From Streptomyces malachitofuscus (lineage in GTDB: Bacteria > Actinomycetota > Actinomycetes > Streptomycetales > Streptomycetaceae): a stretch of 64,000 nucleotides of DNA. The position numbers and the translations under genes were made by a program. The notes beneath the pieces were generated by a model that was not told the DNA's origin, did no database searches, and was given only the letters and a program-made list of their open reading frames with translations. The stretch is from positions 248,001 to 312,000 of the forward strand of contig NZ_BMUF01000007.1 of the NCBI RefSeq assembly GCF_014650055.1. The letters run 5' to 3'. Numbering within the stretch: the first letter of the stretch is position 1; the number at the start of each line of letters is the position of its first letter. Positions 52,507 to 58,631 of the stretch are shown here, piece after piece.

Positions 52507-52746
52507 TCAGTCGTTCACGCAGACATTGCCGGCGGCCGGGTTGAGGAAGCCGATGATGTTCACGGTGTTGCCGCACACATTGATGGGCGCGTGGACCGGA
52601 ACCTGGATCACATTGCCGGACGCGACACCGGGCGAGTGGACCGCCGCACCCTCGGCGCCGGAGTGGGCAGAGGCCATTCCGGCCCCGCTGAGCACCACGG
52701 CACCCGTGCCGAGAGCCAGGGTGGCCGCCTTCGCGATGCGAGACAT
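52507..52746 (-). CDS. Short chaplin (ChpH-like)
   Basis: A 79-residue chaplin. The signal peptide MSRIAKAATLALGTGAVVLSGAGMASA is followed by the chaplin domain HSPGVASGNVIQVPVHAPINVCGNTVNIIGFLNPAAGNVCVND with the two conserved cysteines. That single domain and the C-terminal VND match ChpD-H type secreted chaplins, which assemble into the hydrophobic amyloid layer. The ATG at 52746 is clear from GGAGAA upstream. Its reverse-strand upstream region has CGTGAC-N17-CGTTGA (52834 to 52806), a BldN-like promoter. Confidence 0.95.
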   Translation of the reverse strand: MSRIAKAATLALGTGAVVLSGAGMASAHSGAEGAAVHSPGVASGNVIQVPVHAPINVCGNTVNIIGFLNPAAGNVCVND

Positions 52747-52805
52747 CACGTTCTCCTTACTGGTCTGGTAAGCGCGGCAGCATGACGAGCGGCCGCACTC
52801 CCCGC

Positions 52806-52834
52806 TCAACGCGGGGGCACTGTGCCGGGTCACG
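52806..52834 (-). promoter_or_regulatory. Possible sigma-BldN promoter of the short chaplin
   Basis: On the reverse strand CGTGAC (52834-52829), a 17-bp spacer and CGTTGA (52811-52806). The -10 is a perfect match and the -35 has one mismatch to CGTAAC; the spacer is one base longer than the usual 16. The 318-bp gap 52747-53064 also holds the promoter of the first small-peptide gene. Confidence 0.45.
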
Positions 52835-52966
52835 GCTAATGTCCCGAGATCACTCGTTGATCCGTCTTTGGGGCGAACGGTGACCTCGACCCGCCGTCCC
52901 TGTCGACCGTTTGAGGCGGCCGATCAGCGCTCTGACCTGCGCCTTCACAAGAAACTTACGCATATG

Positions 52967-53064
52967 GGCGTTTCAGCTACCCAAAGCCGCAAAGGTCGCT
53001 TACGTTAACAACTGTCAGTGACCAGCCCATAACGGGCTGTGTCCGTACGAGAAACGGAGAGGTA
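52967..53064 (+). promoter_or_regulatory. Conserved upstream element of cassette gene A
   Basis: The blocks GGCGTTTC-A-GCTA (52967-52979), then CGCAAAG(G)TCGC, then TACGTT, then CTGTCAGTGACC recur upstream of gene A' (53819-53900) with nearly the same spacing: 21 bases from GCTA to TACGTT / TATGTT. Just before each gene comes GGAG-AGGTA-ATG or GGAG-CAGTA-ATG. TACGTT/TATGTT is a possible -10. Confidence 0.6.
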
Positions 53065-53325
53065 ATGCGTAAGTTCCAGAAGGCCGCCGTCGTCGCGGCC
53101 ATGCTCGGCAGCGTCAGCTTCCTCGGTGCCGGCGTCAGCTACGCCGGTGACAACCCGGGCTTCGAGCTCAACAGCGAGCAGACGACGACCTGCGTGCAGG
53201 ACCAGTCGATCCAGTCGCTGGTGTCCATCGACGACGTGAACGCCGGTGTCGGCGCGATCCTCGGCCTGGGCAACGCGGAGAACACCGAGACCAACGCCGT
53301 GGCCTGCTCCTCGAACGTCGGCTGA
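53065..53325 (+). CDS. Small secreted two-Cys protein A (cassette 1)
   Basis: An 86-residue protein with signal peptide MRKFQKAAVVAAMLGSVSFLGAGVSYA. The mature part is about 59 residues with exactly two cysteines (TTTC and AVAC), a central hydrophobic segment DDVNAGVGAILGLGNAENTETNA and an NSEQTTTC start. About 70% of residues match its paralogue at 53916. I do not know a named family. The two-Cys, hydrophobic, short and secreted design recalls chaplins, but the chaplin GN-x-CGN motifs are absent, so it is a different family. Confidence 0.9.
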   Translation: MRKFQKAAVVAAMLGSVSFLGAGVSYAGDNPGFELNSEQTTTCVQDQSIQSLVSIDDVNAGVGAILGLGNAENTETNAVACSSNVG

Positions 53326-53377
53326 GCAGTCGCTGTCAGGTGAGCCTGGTGGGTTCCGGGTTCCGCGCCTTCGTGGT

Positions 53378-53393
53378 GCGGGCCCGGGCCCGC
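53378..53393. terminator. Palindrome between cassette genes A and B
   Basis: GCGGGCCCGGGCCCGC is a perfect 16-bp palindrome in the 112-bp gap between genes A and B. It may fold as a hairpin and reduce read-through, so B could be made at a different level from A. The corresponding position in the second cassette holds two larger hairpins. Confidence 0.55.
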
Positions 53394-53437
53394 CCGGCCC
53401 CCTCGACCATTTCACGATCGTCAAGGAAAAAAGGTAG

Positions 53438-53707
53438 ATGTTCCAGTCGAAGAAGATCGCGGTGGCGGGCCTCCTGGGGAGCCTCGCTCTGATCGGTGCC
53501 GGTGCTGCCCAGGCCGTCGGCGTCGAGAGCTCCGGTAGCTGCACCAAGAACGACAAGGGCCAGGTTCGCTGCGTCCAGGTCAGCGAGTACCGCGTCACCG
53601 AGCAGGACGGCAAGGTCCGCGTCGACAACAAGATGTCGCAGACCTGCTCCGGCAAGGGCGAACTCAGCTGCAGCAGCACCCTCTCCGTCAAGGGCGAGGA
53701 AGTCTGA
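53438..53707 (+). CDS. Small secreted four-Cys protein B (cassette 1)
   Basis: An 89-residue protein. The signal peptide is MFQSKKIAVAGLLGSLALIGAGAAQA. The mature part of about 63 residues has four cysteines in the order SCTKNDKGQVRC and TCSGKGELSC, probably two disulfides, and a basic middle (YRVTEQDGKVRVDNKM). The AAAAAGGTAG ribosome site is the same as at the second copy. The family is unknown to me. It follows gene A with a 112-bp gap. Confidence 0.9.
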   Translation: MFQSKKIAVAGLLGSLALIGAGAAQAVGVESSGSCTKNDKGQVRCVQVSEYRVTEQDGKVRVDNKMSQTCSGKGELSCSSTLSVKGEEV

Positions 53708-53818
53708 CCGTGCGGCGATGCGCATAAGCACATCGCTCGATCGTCGAATTGCCGGGCAGATTATGTGAAATGGCGACAGCAGTGTGACGTTTCTTTTTCT
53801 GCCATGTGAATACCGTTC

Positions 53819-53915
53819 GGCGTTTCGCTATCAATTGTCGCAAAGTCGCCCTATGTTTGGCGGCTGTTACCGACCGGCCCGACCGGGGTCGCGTCAATTC
53901 CAGAATGGAGCAGTA
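53819..53915 (+). promoter_or_regulatory. Conserved upstream element of cassette gene A'
   Basis: GGCGTTTCGCTA (53819-53830), CGCAAAGTCGC, TATGTT and CTGTTACCGACC repeat the architecture seen before gene A. The overall sequence between the blocks is diverged, so the blocks are under selection. Confidence 0.6.
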
Positions 53916-54185
53916 ATGCGCAAGTACCAGAAGGCCGCCGTTGTCATGGCGATGCTCGGCAGCGTCAGCTTCCTCGGCGCCGGCGTCGGCCACGCCGGTG
54001 ACGAGCCGGAGGTGGAGATCAACAACAGCCAGACCACCAACTGCGCGCAGGACAGCTCGGTCCAGTCGCTGATCGCCATCGACGACATCAACCTCGCGGT
54101 CGGCATCCTGGGCCTCGGCAACGCCGAGAACAAGGAGACGAACGCCGTGGAGTGCGCCAGCAACCTGGCCCTCGGCGGCGAGTGA
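53916..54185 (+). CDS. Small secreted two-Cys protein A' (cassette 2)
   Basis: An 89-residue paralogue of the protein at 53065. The signal peptide MRKYQKAAVVMAMLGSVSFLGAGVGHA is nearly identical. The mature chain EVEINNSQTTNCAQDSSVQSLIAIDDINLAVGILGLGNAENKETNAVECASN keeps both cysteines and the GLGNAEN-ETNAV block, with one residue missing in the hydrophobic part and a longer LALGGE end. GGAG lies upstream of the ATG. It begins the second copy of the A-B cassette. Confidence 0.9.
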   Translation: MRKYQKAAVVMAMLGSVSFLGAGVGHAGDEPEVEINNSQTTNCAQDSSVQSLIAIDDINLAVGILGLGNAENKETNAVECASNLALGGE

Positions 54186-54200
54186 GCACCCTCGGGTGAT

Positions 54201-54312
54201 GGGGCAGGCCCTGGCGTCCGGTCGCATGCGATCCGGCGCTCCGGGCCTGCCCCCTTTCGTTGGCCGTCCAGGCATCCCGTAACGGCCCCGCCGCGCGGTC
54301 GCGGCGGGGCCG
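54201..54312 (+). terminator. Two strong hairpins between A' and B'
   Basis: Hairpin 1: GGGGCAGGCCC (54201-54211) pairs with GGGCCTGCCCC (54243-54253), followed by CCTTTCGTT. Hairpin 2: CGGCCCCGCCGCG (54283-54295) pairs over a 4-nt loop with CGCGGCGGGGCCG (54300-54312), 13 bp perfect, and ends 19 bases before the ATG of B'. They separate B' from A' transcription or could act as an attenuator. Confidence 0.7.
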
Positions 54313-54331
54313 AGCGTTGAGGAAAAGGTAG

Positions 54332-54610
54332 ATGTTCAAGTCGATCAAGATCACGGTGATGGCAGGAGTTCTGGGGAGCTCCGTTCTGATCGGCCTCGGC
54401 GCCGTTCAGGCAGCCGCTGTCGAGAGTTCAGGCAAGTGCACCAACGACGGCAAGGGTCTTATGCGCTGTGAGGACATGCGCAAGGAACGGATCACCAGCG
54501 AGGAGCACGGGACGATTCACCTCGTCAACGACATGAAGCAGCAGTGCTCCGGTAGTGATGCGAAGGTCTCCTGCGCCACCAGGGTCCTCGTCGACGGCGA
54601 GGAGTCCTGA
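54332..54610 (+). CDS. Small secreted four-Cys protein B' (cassette 2)
   Basis: A 92-residue paralogue of the protein at 53438. The signal peptide MFKSIKITVMAGVLGSSVLIGLGAVQA and the four cysteines (KCTNDGKGLMRC ... QCSGSDAKVSC) are conserved. The charged middle EDMRKERITSEEHGTIHLVND differs most. The same GAAAAGGTAG ribosome site precedes it. It closes the second cassette and is followed by a very strong terminator. Confidence 0.9.
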   Translation: MFKSIKITVMAGVLGSSVLIGLGAVQAAAVESSGKCTNDGKGLMRCEDMRKERITSEEHGTIHLVNDMKQQCSGSDAKVSCATRVLVDGEES

Positions 54611-54620
54611 CACTGCCGCG

Positions 54621-54672
54621 GTCATGCGGAGGGGCCGGAACCCGGGAGCGGGTTCCGGCCCCTCCGCATGAC
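54621..54672. terminator. 24-bp perfect stem, bidirectional terminator
   Basis: A perfect 24-bp inverted repeat starting GTCATGCGGAGGGGCC and ending in GGCCCCTCCGCATGAC, with a 4-nt ggag loop, lies between the convergent B' and alpha/beta hydrolase genes. It is the longest perfect stem in the window. Confidence 0.92.
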
Positions 54673-54677
54673 CGGCG

Positions 54678-55646
54678 TCACACCGGGGCGGGCGTGGACA
54701 CGGCGCACGGGGTCTCGACGGGAGTGCAGTACGGCAGGTCGTCGACGGAACGGTCGGTGCAGAAGCGGGCGATCAGGTCCGCGGATTCCTCTCTGCGCTC
54801 GACCGTGACCAGGTGGTCCGCCTCCCTGACGGTGGTGAACAGCGCCCCCGGCATCGCCGCGGCGAGTTCGCGGCCCATCCGCGGGGTGCACAGCGTGTCG
54901 TACTCCCCGGTGAACACCAGGGACGGCACGGCGGGGACCGGCAGCGGCCGGTAACAGCCGTGCGTCACCAGCCGCCTGTTGTGCTCGACCGCCTTCTGAA
55001 CGTCCTCCGGCGTCTGGTTCACAAACTGATTCTGGAGCAGCCGCGCCACGGCCGCGTGCCTGCGCACCTTGCCGGCCTCCGGGTTGGACATGAACAGCCG
55101 CACCAGTCCGTCGGCGGCCTGCACGATGTCGCCCCGCTCGAGCGTCTGCGACAGCCGCGGTACCGCCTCGGTGTAGATCTCGGGCAGGCGGATCGCCGCG
55201 GCGGCGAAGACGATGCGCCGGACGGATGCCGGATGCCGCTGGGCGAACCGCAGGCCCACGACCTCGCCGAAGCAGCCGCCGAACAGATTCACCTGCGGCA
55301 CATCGATCTCCGTCAGCATGTGCTGCACGGCGTCCGCGAGGAAGTCGATGTCGTAGTGGGCCGGGAGGAAGTCCGAGCTGCCGTAACCGGGAAGATCCAC
55401 CGTGATCAGCGTGCACAGCGGCGCCAGCCACTTCTCGTGGGTCTGCCAGGAGTACCGGTTCTGCGACGACCCGCCGAGCAACAGCAGCGGAGCCGTCCGC
55501 GGAGCGCCCTGATGGACGATCCGGCAGGTGTACGCGAAACCCCCGAAGACGAGCTGTCGCTCCTCCGCCCGCTCGGACGCGGGAGGTGGGGGCCCGGAGC
55601 GCCCGGCGGGCGCTGGATCCTGGTCGGCGACAACGGCAGTGCGCAT
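54678..55646 (-). CDS. Alpha/beta hydrolase with cysteine nucleophile
   Basis: A 322-residue alpha/beta hydrolase without signal peptide. The oxyanion-hole region is LLLLGGSSQNRYSW near residue 55, TVDLPGYGSSD near 82, the nucleophile elbow is GGCFG with Cys125 in place of the usual serine, the acid is Asp250 in FTGEYDTLC and the base His278 in READHLV. The triad is therefore Cys-Asp-His, as in dienelactone hydrolase and some thioesterases. The first 28 residues are disordered. It stands alone. The substrate is unknown. Confidence 0.9.
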   Translation of the reverse strand: MRTAVVADQDPAPAGRSGPPPPASERAEERQLVFGGFAYTCRIVHQGAPRTAPLLLLGGSSQNRYSWQTHEKWLAPLCTLITVDLPGYGSSDFLPAHYDIDFLADAVQHMLTEIDVPQVNLFGGCFGEVVGLRFAQRHPASVRRIVFAAAAIRLPEIYTEAVPRLSQTLERGDIVQAADGLVRLFMSNPEAGKVRRHAAVARLLQNQFVNQTPEDVQKAVEHNRRLVTHGCYRPLPVPAVPSLVFTGEYDTLCTPRMGRELAAAMPGALFTTVREADHLVTVERREESADLIARFCTDRSVDDLPYCTPVETPCAVSTPAPV

Positions 55647-55753
55647 GAGCGGCTCCGGAAAGGGCGGACGACTAGGAACCGTCCCATGATGACCCGGATG
55701 CGTACTATTCGGGCGTAATTACTCAACTGTGGGCGATCCGGAGGAATGACCTG

Positions 55754-55783
55754 CTGAAGAGCGCTGAAGAGCGCTGAAGAGCG
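55754..55783. repeat. 10-bp tandem repeat, three copies
   Basis: CTGAAGAGCG repeats three times head to tail in the gap between the alpha/beta hydrolase start and the hypothetical gene. It has no coding meaning; 10 bp is one helical turn, so it may be a slippage product or a phased binding array. Confidence 0.85.
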
Positions 55784-55827
55784 CTCCGCGAGGGTGGACG
55801 AGCCCGGGTGGACCAACCCGATCGGCC

Positions 55828-56436
55828 CTACTCACTCAGTCCCACGACGCACCACCCTCGCCGACCGGATTCGGTCAGGATGTGTCCCCACTGAGTCAGC
55901 AGGTCCACGAACGCGTCGAAGTCACGGACCCACCCCTCGGGGACCGAGGCATGCTCGGCGAAGGGCCCTCGCGCCCGGTCGAGGTGAGGACGTGCTCGAT
56001 CCCAGGTCGCGGCCAGTTCCCGCACGCTCTCCGGTGACCGTGCGAGCAGCACGCCGTAACCGTCCTCACCGAAGAAGGCCGTGTCGACGTGTCGGGCCTC
56101 GCCGTCCGGCCCCTCCCAGAAGAGCCCGCGAAGCAACGCATGTAATTCGGCTCGCAGCAAGGGGTCCACATGGCCGCGGACACGTTCCCACCGCTGCCCG
56201 GCCCAGAAGTGCGCCTTGAAGGAGCCGAGGGTGTGCAGAAACTCGTACACGGCGAAGAAGGGGCCGCTCGGCCCCTGCGGCCACGCCCATCCCTCCCCGC
56301 CCGTCGGCGCGTCGCGGTCCCACAGCCCCGTCTCGTCGGCGTACCAGGCGCTCCGCAGCCGCGGCAGCCGCTCCCGTGGCGGGACCTGCACCAGCCATGA
56401 ACGGTCGGCGATCATCACGGTGATGTCGAGCCCCAT
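55828..56436 (-). CDS. Hypothetical protein
   Basis: A 202-residue soluble protein. The ATG at 56436 (MGLDITVMIADRSWLVQVPPRERL) follows a GGGAG-like site and starts a pattern of beta strands I do not recognise; other stretches are FFAVYEFLHTLGSFKAHFWAGQRWERVRGHVDPLLRAELHALLRGLFWEGPDGEARHVD and WGHILTESGRRGWCVVGLSE. Small single-gene proteins like this, rich in Trp and Arg, are common in Streptomyces (some resemble immunity proteins), but nothing in the context supports a specific role. Confidence 0.72.
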   Translation of the reverse strand: MGLDITVMIADRSWLVQVPPRERLPRLRSAWYADETGLWDRDAPTGGEGWAWPQGPSGPFFAVYEFLHTLGSFKAHFWAGQRWERVRGHVDPLLRAELHALLRGLFWEGPDGEARHVDTAFFGEDGYGVLLARSPESVRELAATWDRARPHLDRARGPFAEHASVPEGWVRDFDAFVDLLTQWGHILTESGRRGWCVVGLSE

Positions 56437-56625
56437 GACGGGGAGCGTACCGACCGTGCACGGCACCGTGCACGGCGCCGGTTGATCCTCCCCCCGAGAA
56501 CTCCGACTCGCGCTCCGGCGAGTCACGCAGGGGTGACTTCGAGGGCTCGGCACCTCAAACGATCAAACCTCAGCGGTTGATCGGAACTCAACGAAGCCCT
56601 CCCCGACGGGAGGGCAGAGACGTGC

Positions 56626-56697
56626 GCCCCCGGCAGGACTCGAACCTGCGGCCAAGCGCTTAGAAGGCGCCTGCTCTATCCACTGAGCTACGGGGGC
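56626..56697 (-). tRNA. tRNA-Arg (anticodon TCT)
   Basis: On the reverse strand the 72 bases fold into a full cloverleaf: acceptor GCCCCCG/CGGGGGC, D-arm GCTC/GAGC, anticodon arm GGCGC with loop CTTCTAA (anticodon TCT) and GCGCT, T-arm GCAGG-TTCGAGT-CCTGC. TTCGA and the anticodon define tRNA-Arg(UCU). The CCA is not encoded, as is normal in Streptomyces. It reads the rare AGA/AGG codons. Confidence 0.96.
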
Positions 56698-57017
56698 CGG
56701 TGTGATGGCCTGGCGTCAAGGTGCCCTGGTCGGGCGCGTCCCTGACGTTGCCGGAGACAAGGATAGGGCTCCCGCATCCTTGTCCCTGCCGCCTCGCCTC
56801 CGTGGCTCGATGTGGAGGTTCGGTGAAGCGGTCCTGATAATCGCAGGCAGGTACGAATCGTGCACCGCTTTTGGCCTCTCGCGCATCGGGTGTTGTCCAC
56901 TCGTTATGCCTGGACTGCCCCTGCGCCTCAGTCGTCCCTTCCATCCCTTGTGTCCTGTCGGCACGCAGACATGCTCATATGCTTCAGAATTCCCCTAAAA
57001 TTGGGCATTCTTCGCAT
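56698..57017. promoter_or_regulatory. Divergent spacer between tRNA-Arg and a GTPase gene
   Basis: This 320-bp gap has no gene. It should carry the tRNA promoter (reverse strand) and the GTPase promoter. An AT-rich patch at 56980-57012 contains TAAAAT (56996-57001), a likely -10 for the GTPase gene, placing its start nearly at the mRNA end. Confidence 0.45.
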
Positions 57018-58628
57018 GTGGTGACCTTGGACGTACGGCCTCAGCTGCTCGACGCACTCTCCGCCCTGCGCGACCGTGTCGCCGCCGCACGCTTCCCGCT
57101 GCCCCTGGCGGGGGCCGCACGCGCGCGTGCCAACCGCGACGAGCTGCTCGCACAGCTCGACGACTATCTGGTGCCCCGGCTGAGAGATCCCGAAGCGCCC
57201 CTGCTGGCCGTCGTGGGAGGTTCCACCGGGGCCGGGAAGTCCACCCTGGTGAACTCCCTGGTCGGCAGGCGCGTCAGCGAGGCGGGCGTGCTGCGGCCGA
57301 CGACACGGACGCCCGTGCTCGTCTGCCATCCGGAGGACCACCACTGGTTCAGCGGGATGCGGGTGCTGCCCGACCTCACGCGCGTGTGGGTGCCCCACCA
57401 CCAGGACCCGGCGGACGACCTGCTCCTCCCCGGCGAGAACCCCGCCCGGGTGCTCCGCGTCGAGAGCGCGGACACCCTGCCGCCCGGCCTCGCCCTCCTG
57501 GACGCGCCCGACATCGACTCCCTGGTGTCCGACAACCGGGTCCTCGCCGCCGAACTCATCAGCGCCGCCGACATCTGGGTCATGGTCACCACCGCCGCCC
57601 GCTACGCCGACGCCGTTCCCTGGCACATGCTGCGCACCGCCAAGGAGTACGACGTCAGCCTGGTCACCGTCCTGGACCGGGTACCCCACCAGGTCGTCTC
57701 CGAGGTGTCCCGGCAGTACGGCGCCCTCCTCACCAAGGCCGGACTCGGCCATGTGCCCCGCTTCACCGTGCCCGAGCTGCCCGAGTCGGCCTGGGGCGGC
57801 GGCCTGCTGCCCGCCACCGCCGTGGCGGCGCTGCGGACCTGGCTCGTCCACCAGACGCTGGACCCCGCCGCCCGCCAGCACGTCATGGCCCGCACCGCGT
57901 ACGGCGTCCTCGACTCCCTCAACGCCCGCCTGCCCGAACTCGCCGGGGCCGCCGCCGCCCAGTACGCCGCCGCGCTGCGGCTCACCGCGGCGATCGAGGG
58001 CGCGTACGACAGCGAGCACTCGCGCGTACGGGGCCGGCTCCAGGCCGGGGCCGTGCTCGCCGGGGACGCCCTCAAGCGGTGGCGCGCCTTCCCCCTCGAC
58101 TGCACCCCGGGCGAACTCCTGGACACGCTGGTGGAGAGCCTCAGCGCGCTGCTGCTGTGCGCCGTGGCCGCCGCCGACGAGCGCGTCGAGGACGCCTGGC
58201 GGCGCGAACCCGCCGCGGACGCCCCCGAGCTCACCGCCCGCGCCGCCGCCCCGGAAAGCGCCGAACACCGTATCGGGCTGGCCGTACGGCGCTGGCGGCG
58301 CGAACTCGAGGAGTACGCCGAGGACGAGGTGCGCGAGCTGGACCGCGGCCTGGCGCCCGACCCCGAGATGGTCGCCGCGCTGGTGGCCACGGTGCTCCTG
58401 GGCGGCCGCCGTGCCCGGACCGCCGGAGAGGGACTCGCCGAGCGGATCGGCGCGCACGGGGCGCTGCGCCTGAGGGACCGCGGCGGACGGCTGCTCGTCG
58501 ACTACGTGGACCGGGTCATGCACGCCGAACGCGAACGCCGGCTCGCCCCGCTCGACGCGCTCGAGGTGCACGCGGAACCCCAGCCCGAACTCATCGCCGC
58601 GTTGTCCGTACTGCAGAAGGAGAGGTGA
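57018..58628 (+). CDS. Dynamin/Era-like GTPase
   Basis: A 536-residue P-loop GTPase from a GTG at 57018; an ATG at 56979 lies upstream of the likely -10 TAAAAT, and so is less likely. G1 is GGSTGAGKSTLVNSL near residue 70, G3 region LLDAPDIDSL near 155, followed by AADIWVMVTTAARYADAVPW and helical GTPase effector parts rich in Ala and Arg. The absence of a clear NKxD motif is notable; VTVLDRVP stands at that place. It overlaps nothing and ends 3 bases before a second GTPase gene, so they form a pair that probably acts on membranes or cell division. No transmembrane helix. Confidence 0.85.
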   Translation: MVTLDVRPQLLDALSALRDRVAAARFPLPLAGAARARANRDELLAQLDDYLVPRLRDPEAPLLAVVGGSTGAGKSTLVNSLVGRRVSEAGVLRPTTRTPVLVCHPEDHHWFSGMRVLPDLTRVWVPHHQDPADDLLLPGENPARVLRVESADTLPPGLALLDAPDIDSLVSDNRVLAAELISAADIWVMVTTAARYADAVPWHMLRTAKEYDVSLVTVLDRVPHQVVSEVSRQYGALLTKAGLGHVPRFTVPELPESAWGGGLLPATAVAALRTWLVHQTLDPAARQHVMARTAYGVLDSLNARLPELAGAAAAQYAAALRLTAAIEGAYDSEHSRVRGRLQAGAVLAGDALKRWRAFPLDCTPGELLDTLVESLSALLLCAVAAADERVEDAWRREPAADAPELTARAAAPESAEHRIGLAVRRWRRELEEYAEDEVRELDRGLAPDPEMVAALVATVLLGGRRARTAGEGLAERIGAHGALRLRDRGGRLLVDYVDRVMHAERERRLAPLDALEVHAEPQPELIAALSVLQKER

Positions 58629-58631
58629 CCG

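Noticed and set aside
53065..53325. Gene A as a chaplin
   Set aside because: Although short, secreted and with two cysteines, it lacks the chaplin core (GN-IQ-P and CGN-x2-N) that the neighbouring 52507-52746 protein has.
56626..56697. tRNA-Arg as an integration site of a mobile element
   Set aside because: No integrase, no direct repeat of the tRNA 3' end and no foreign base composition nearby, so no evidence of insertion.
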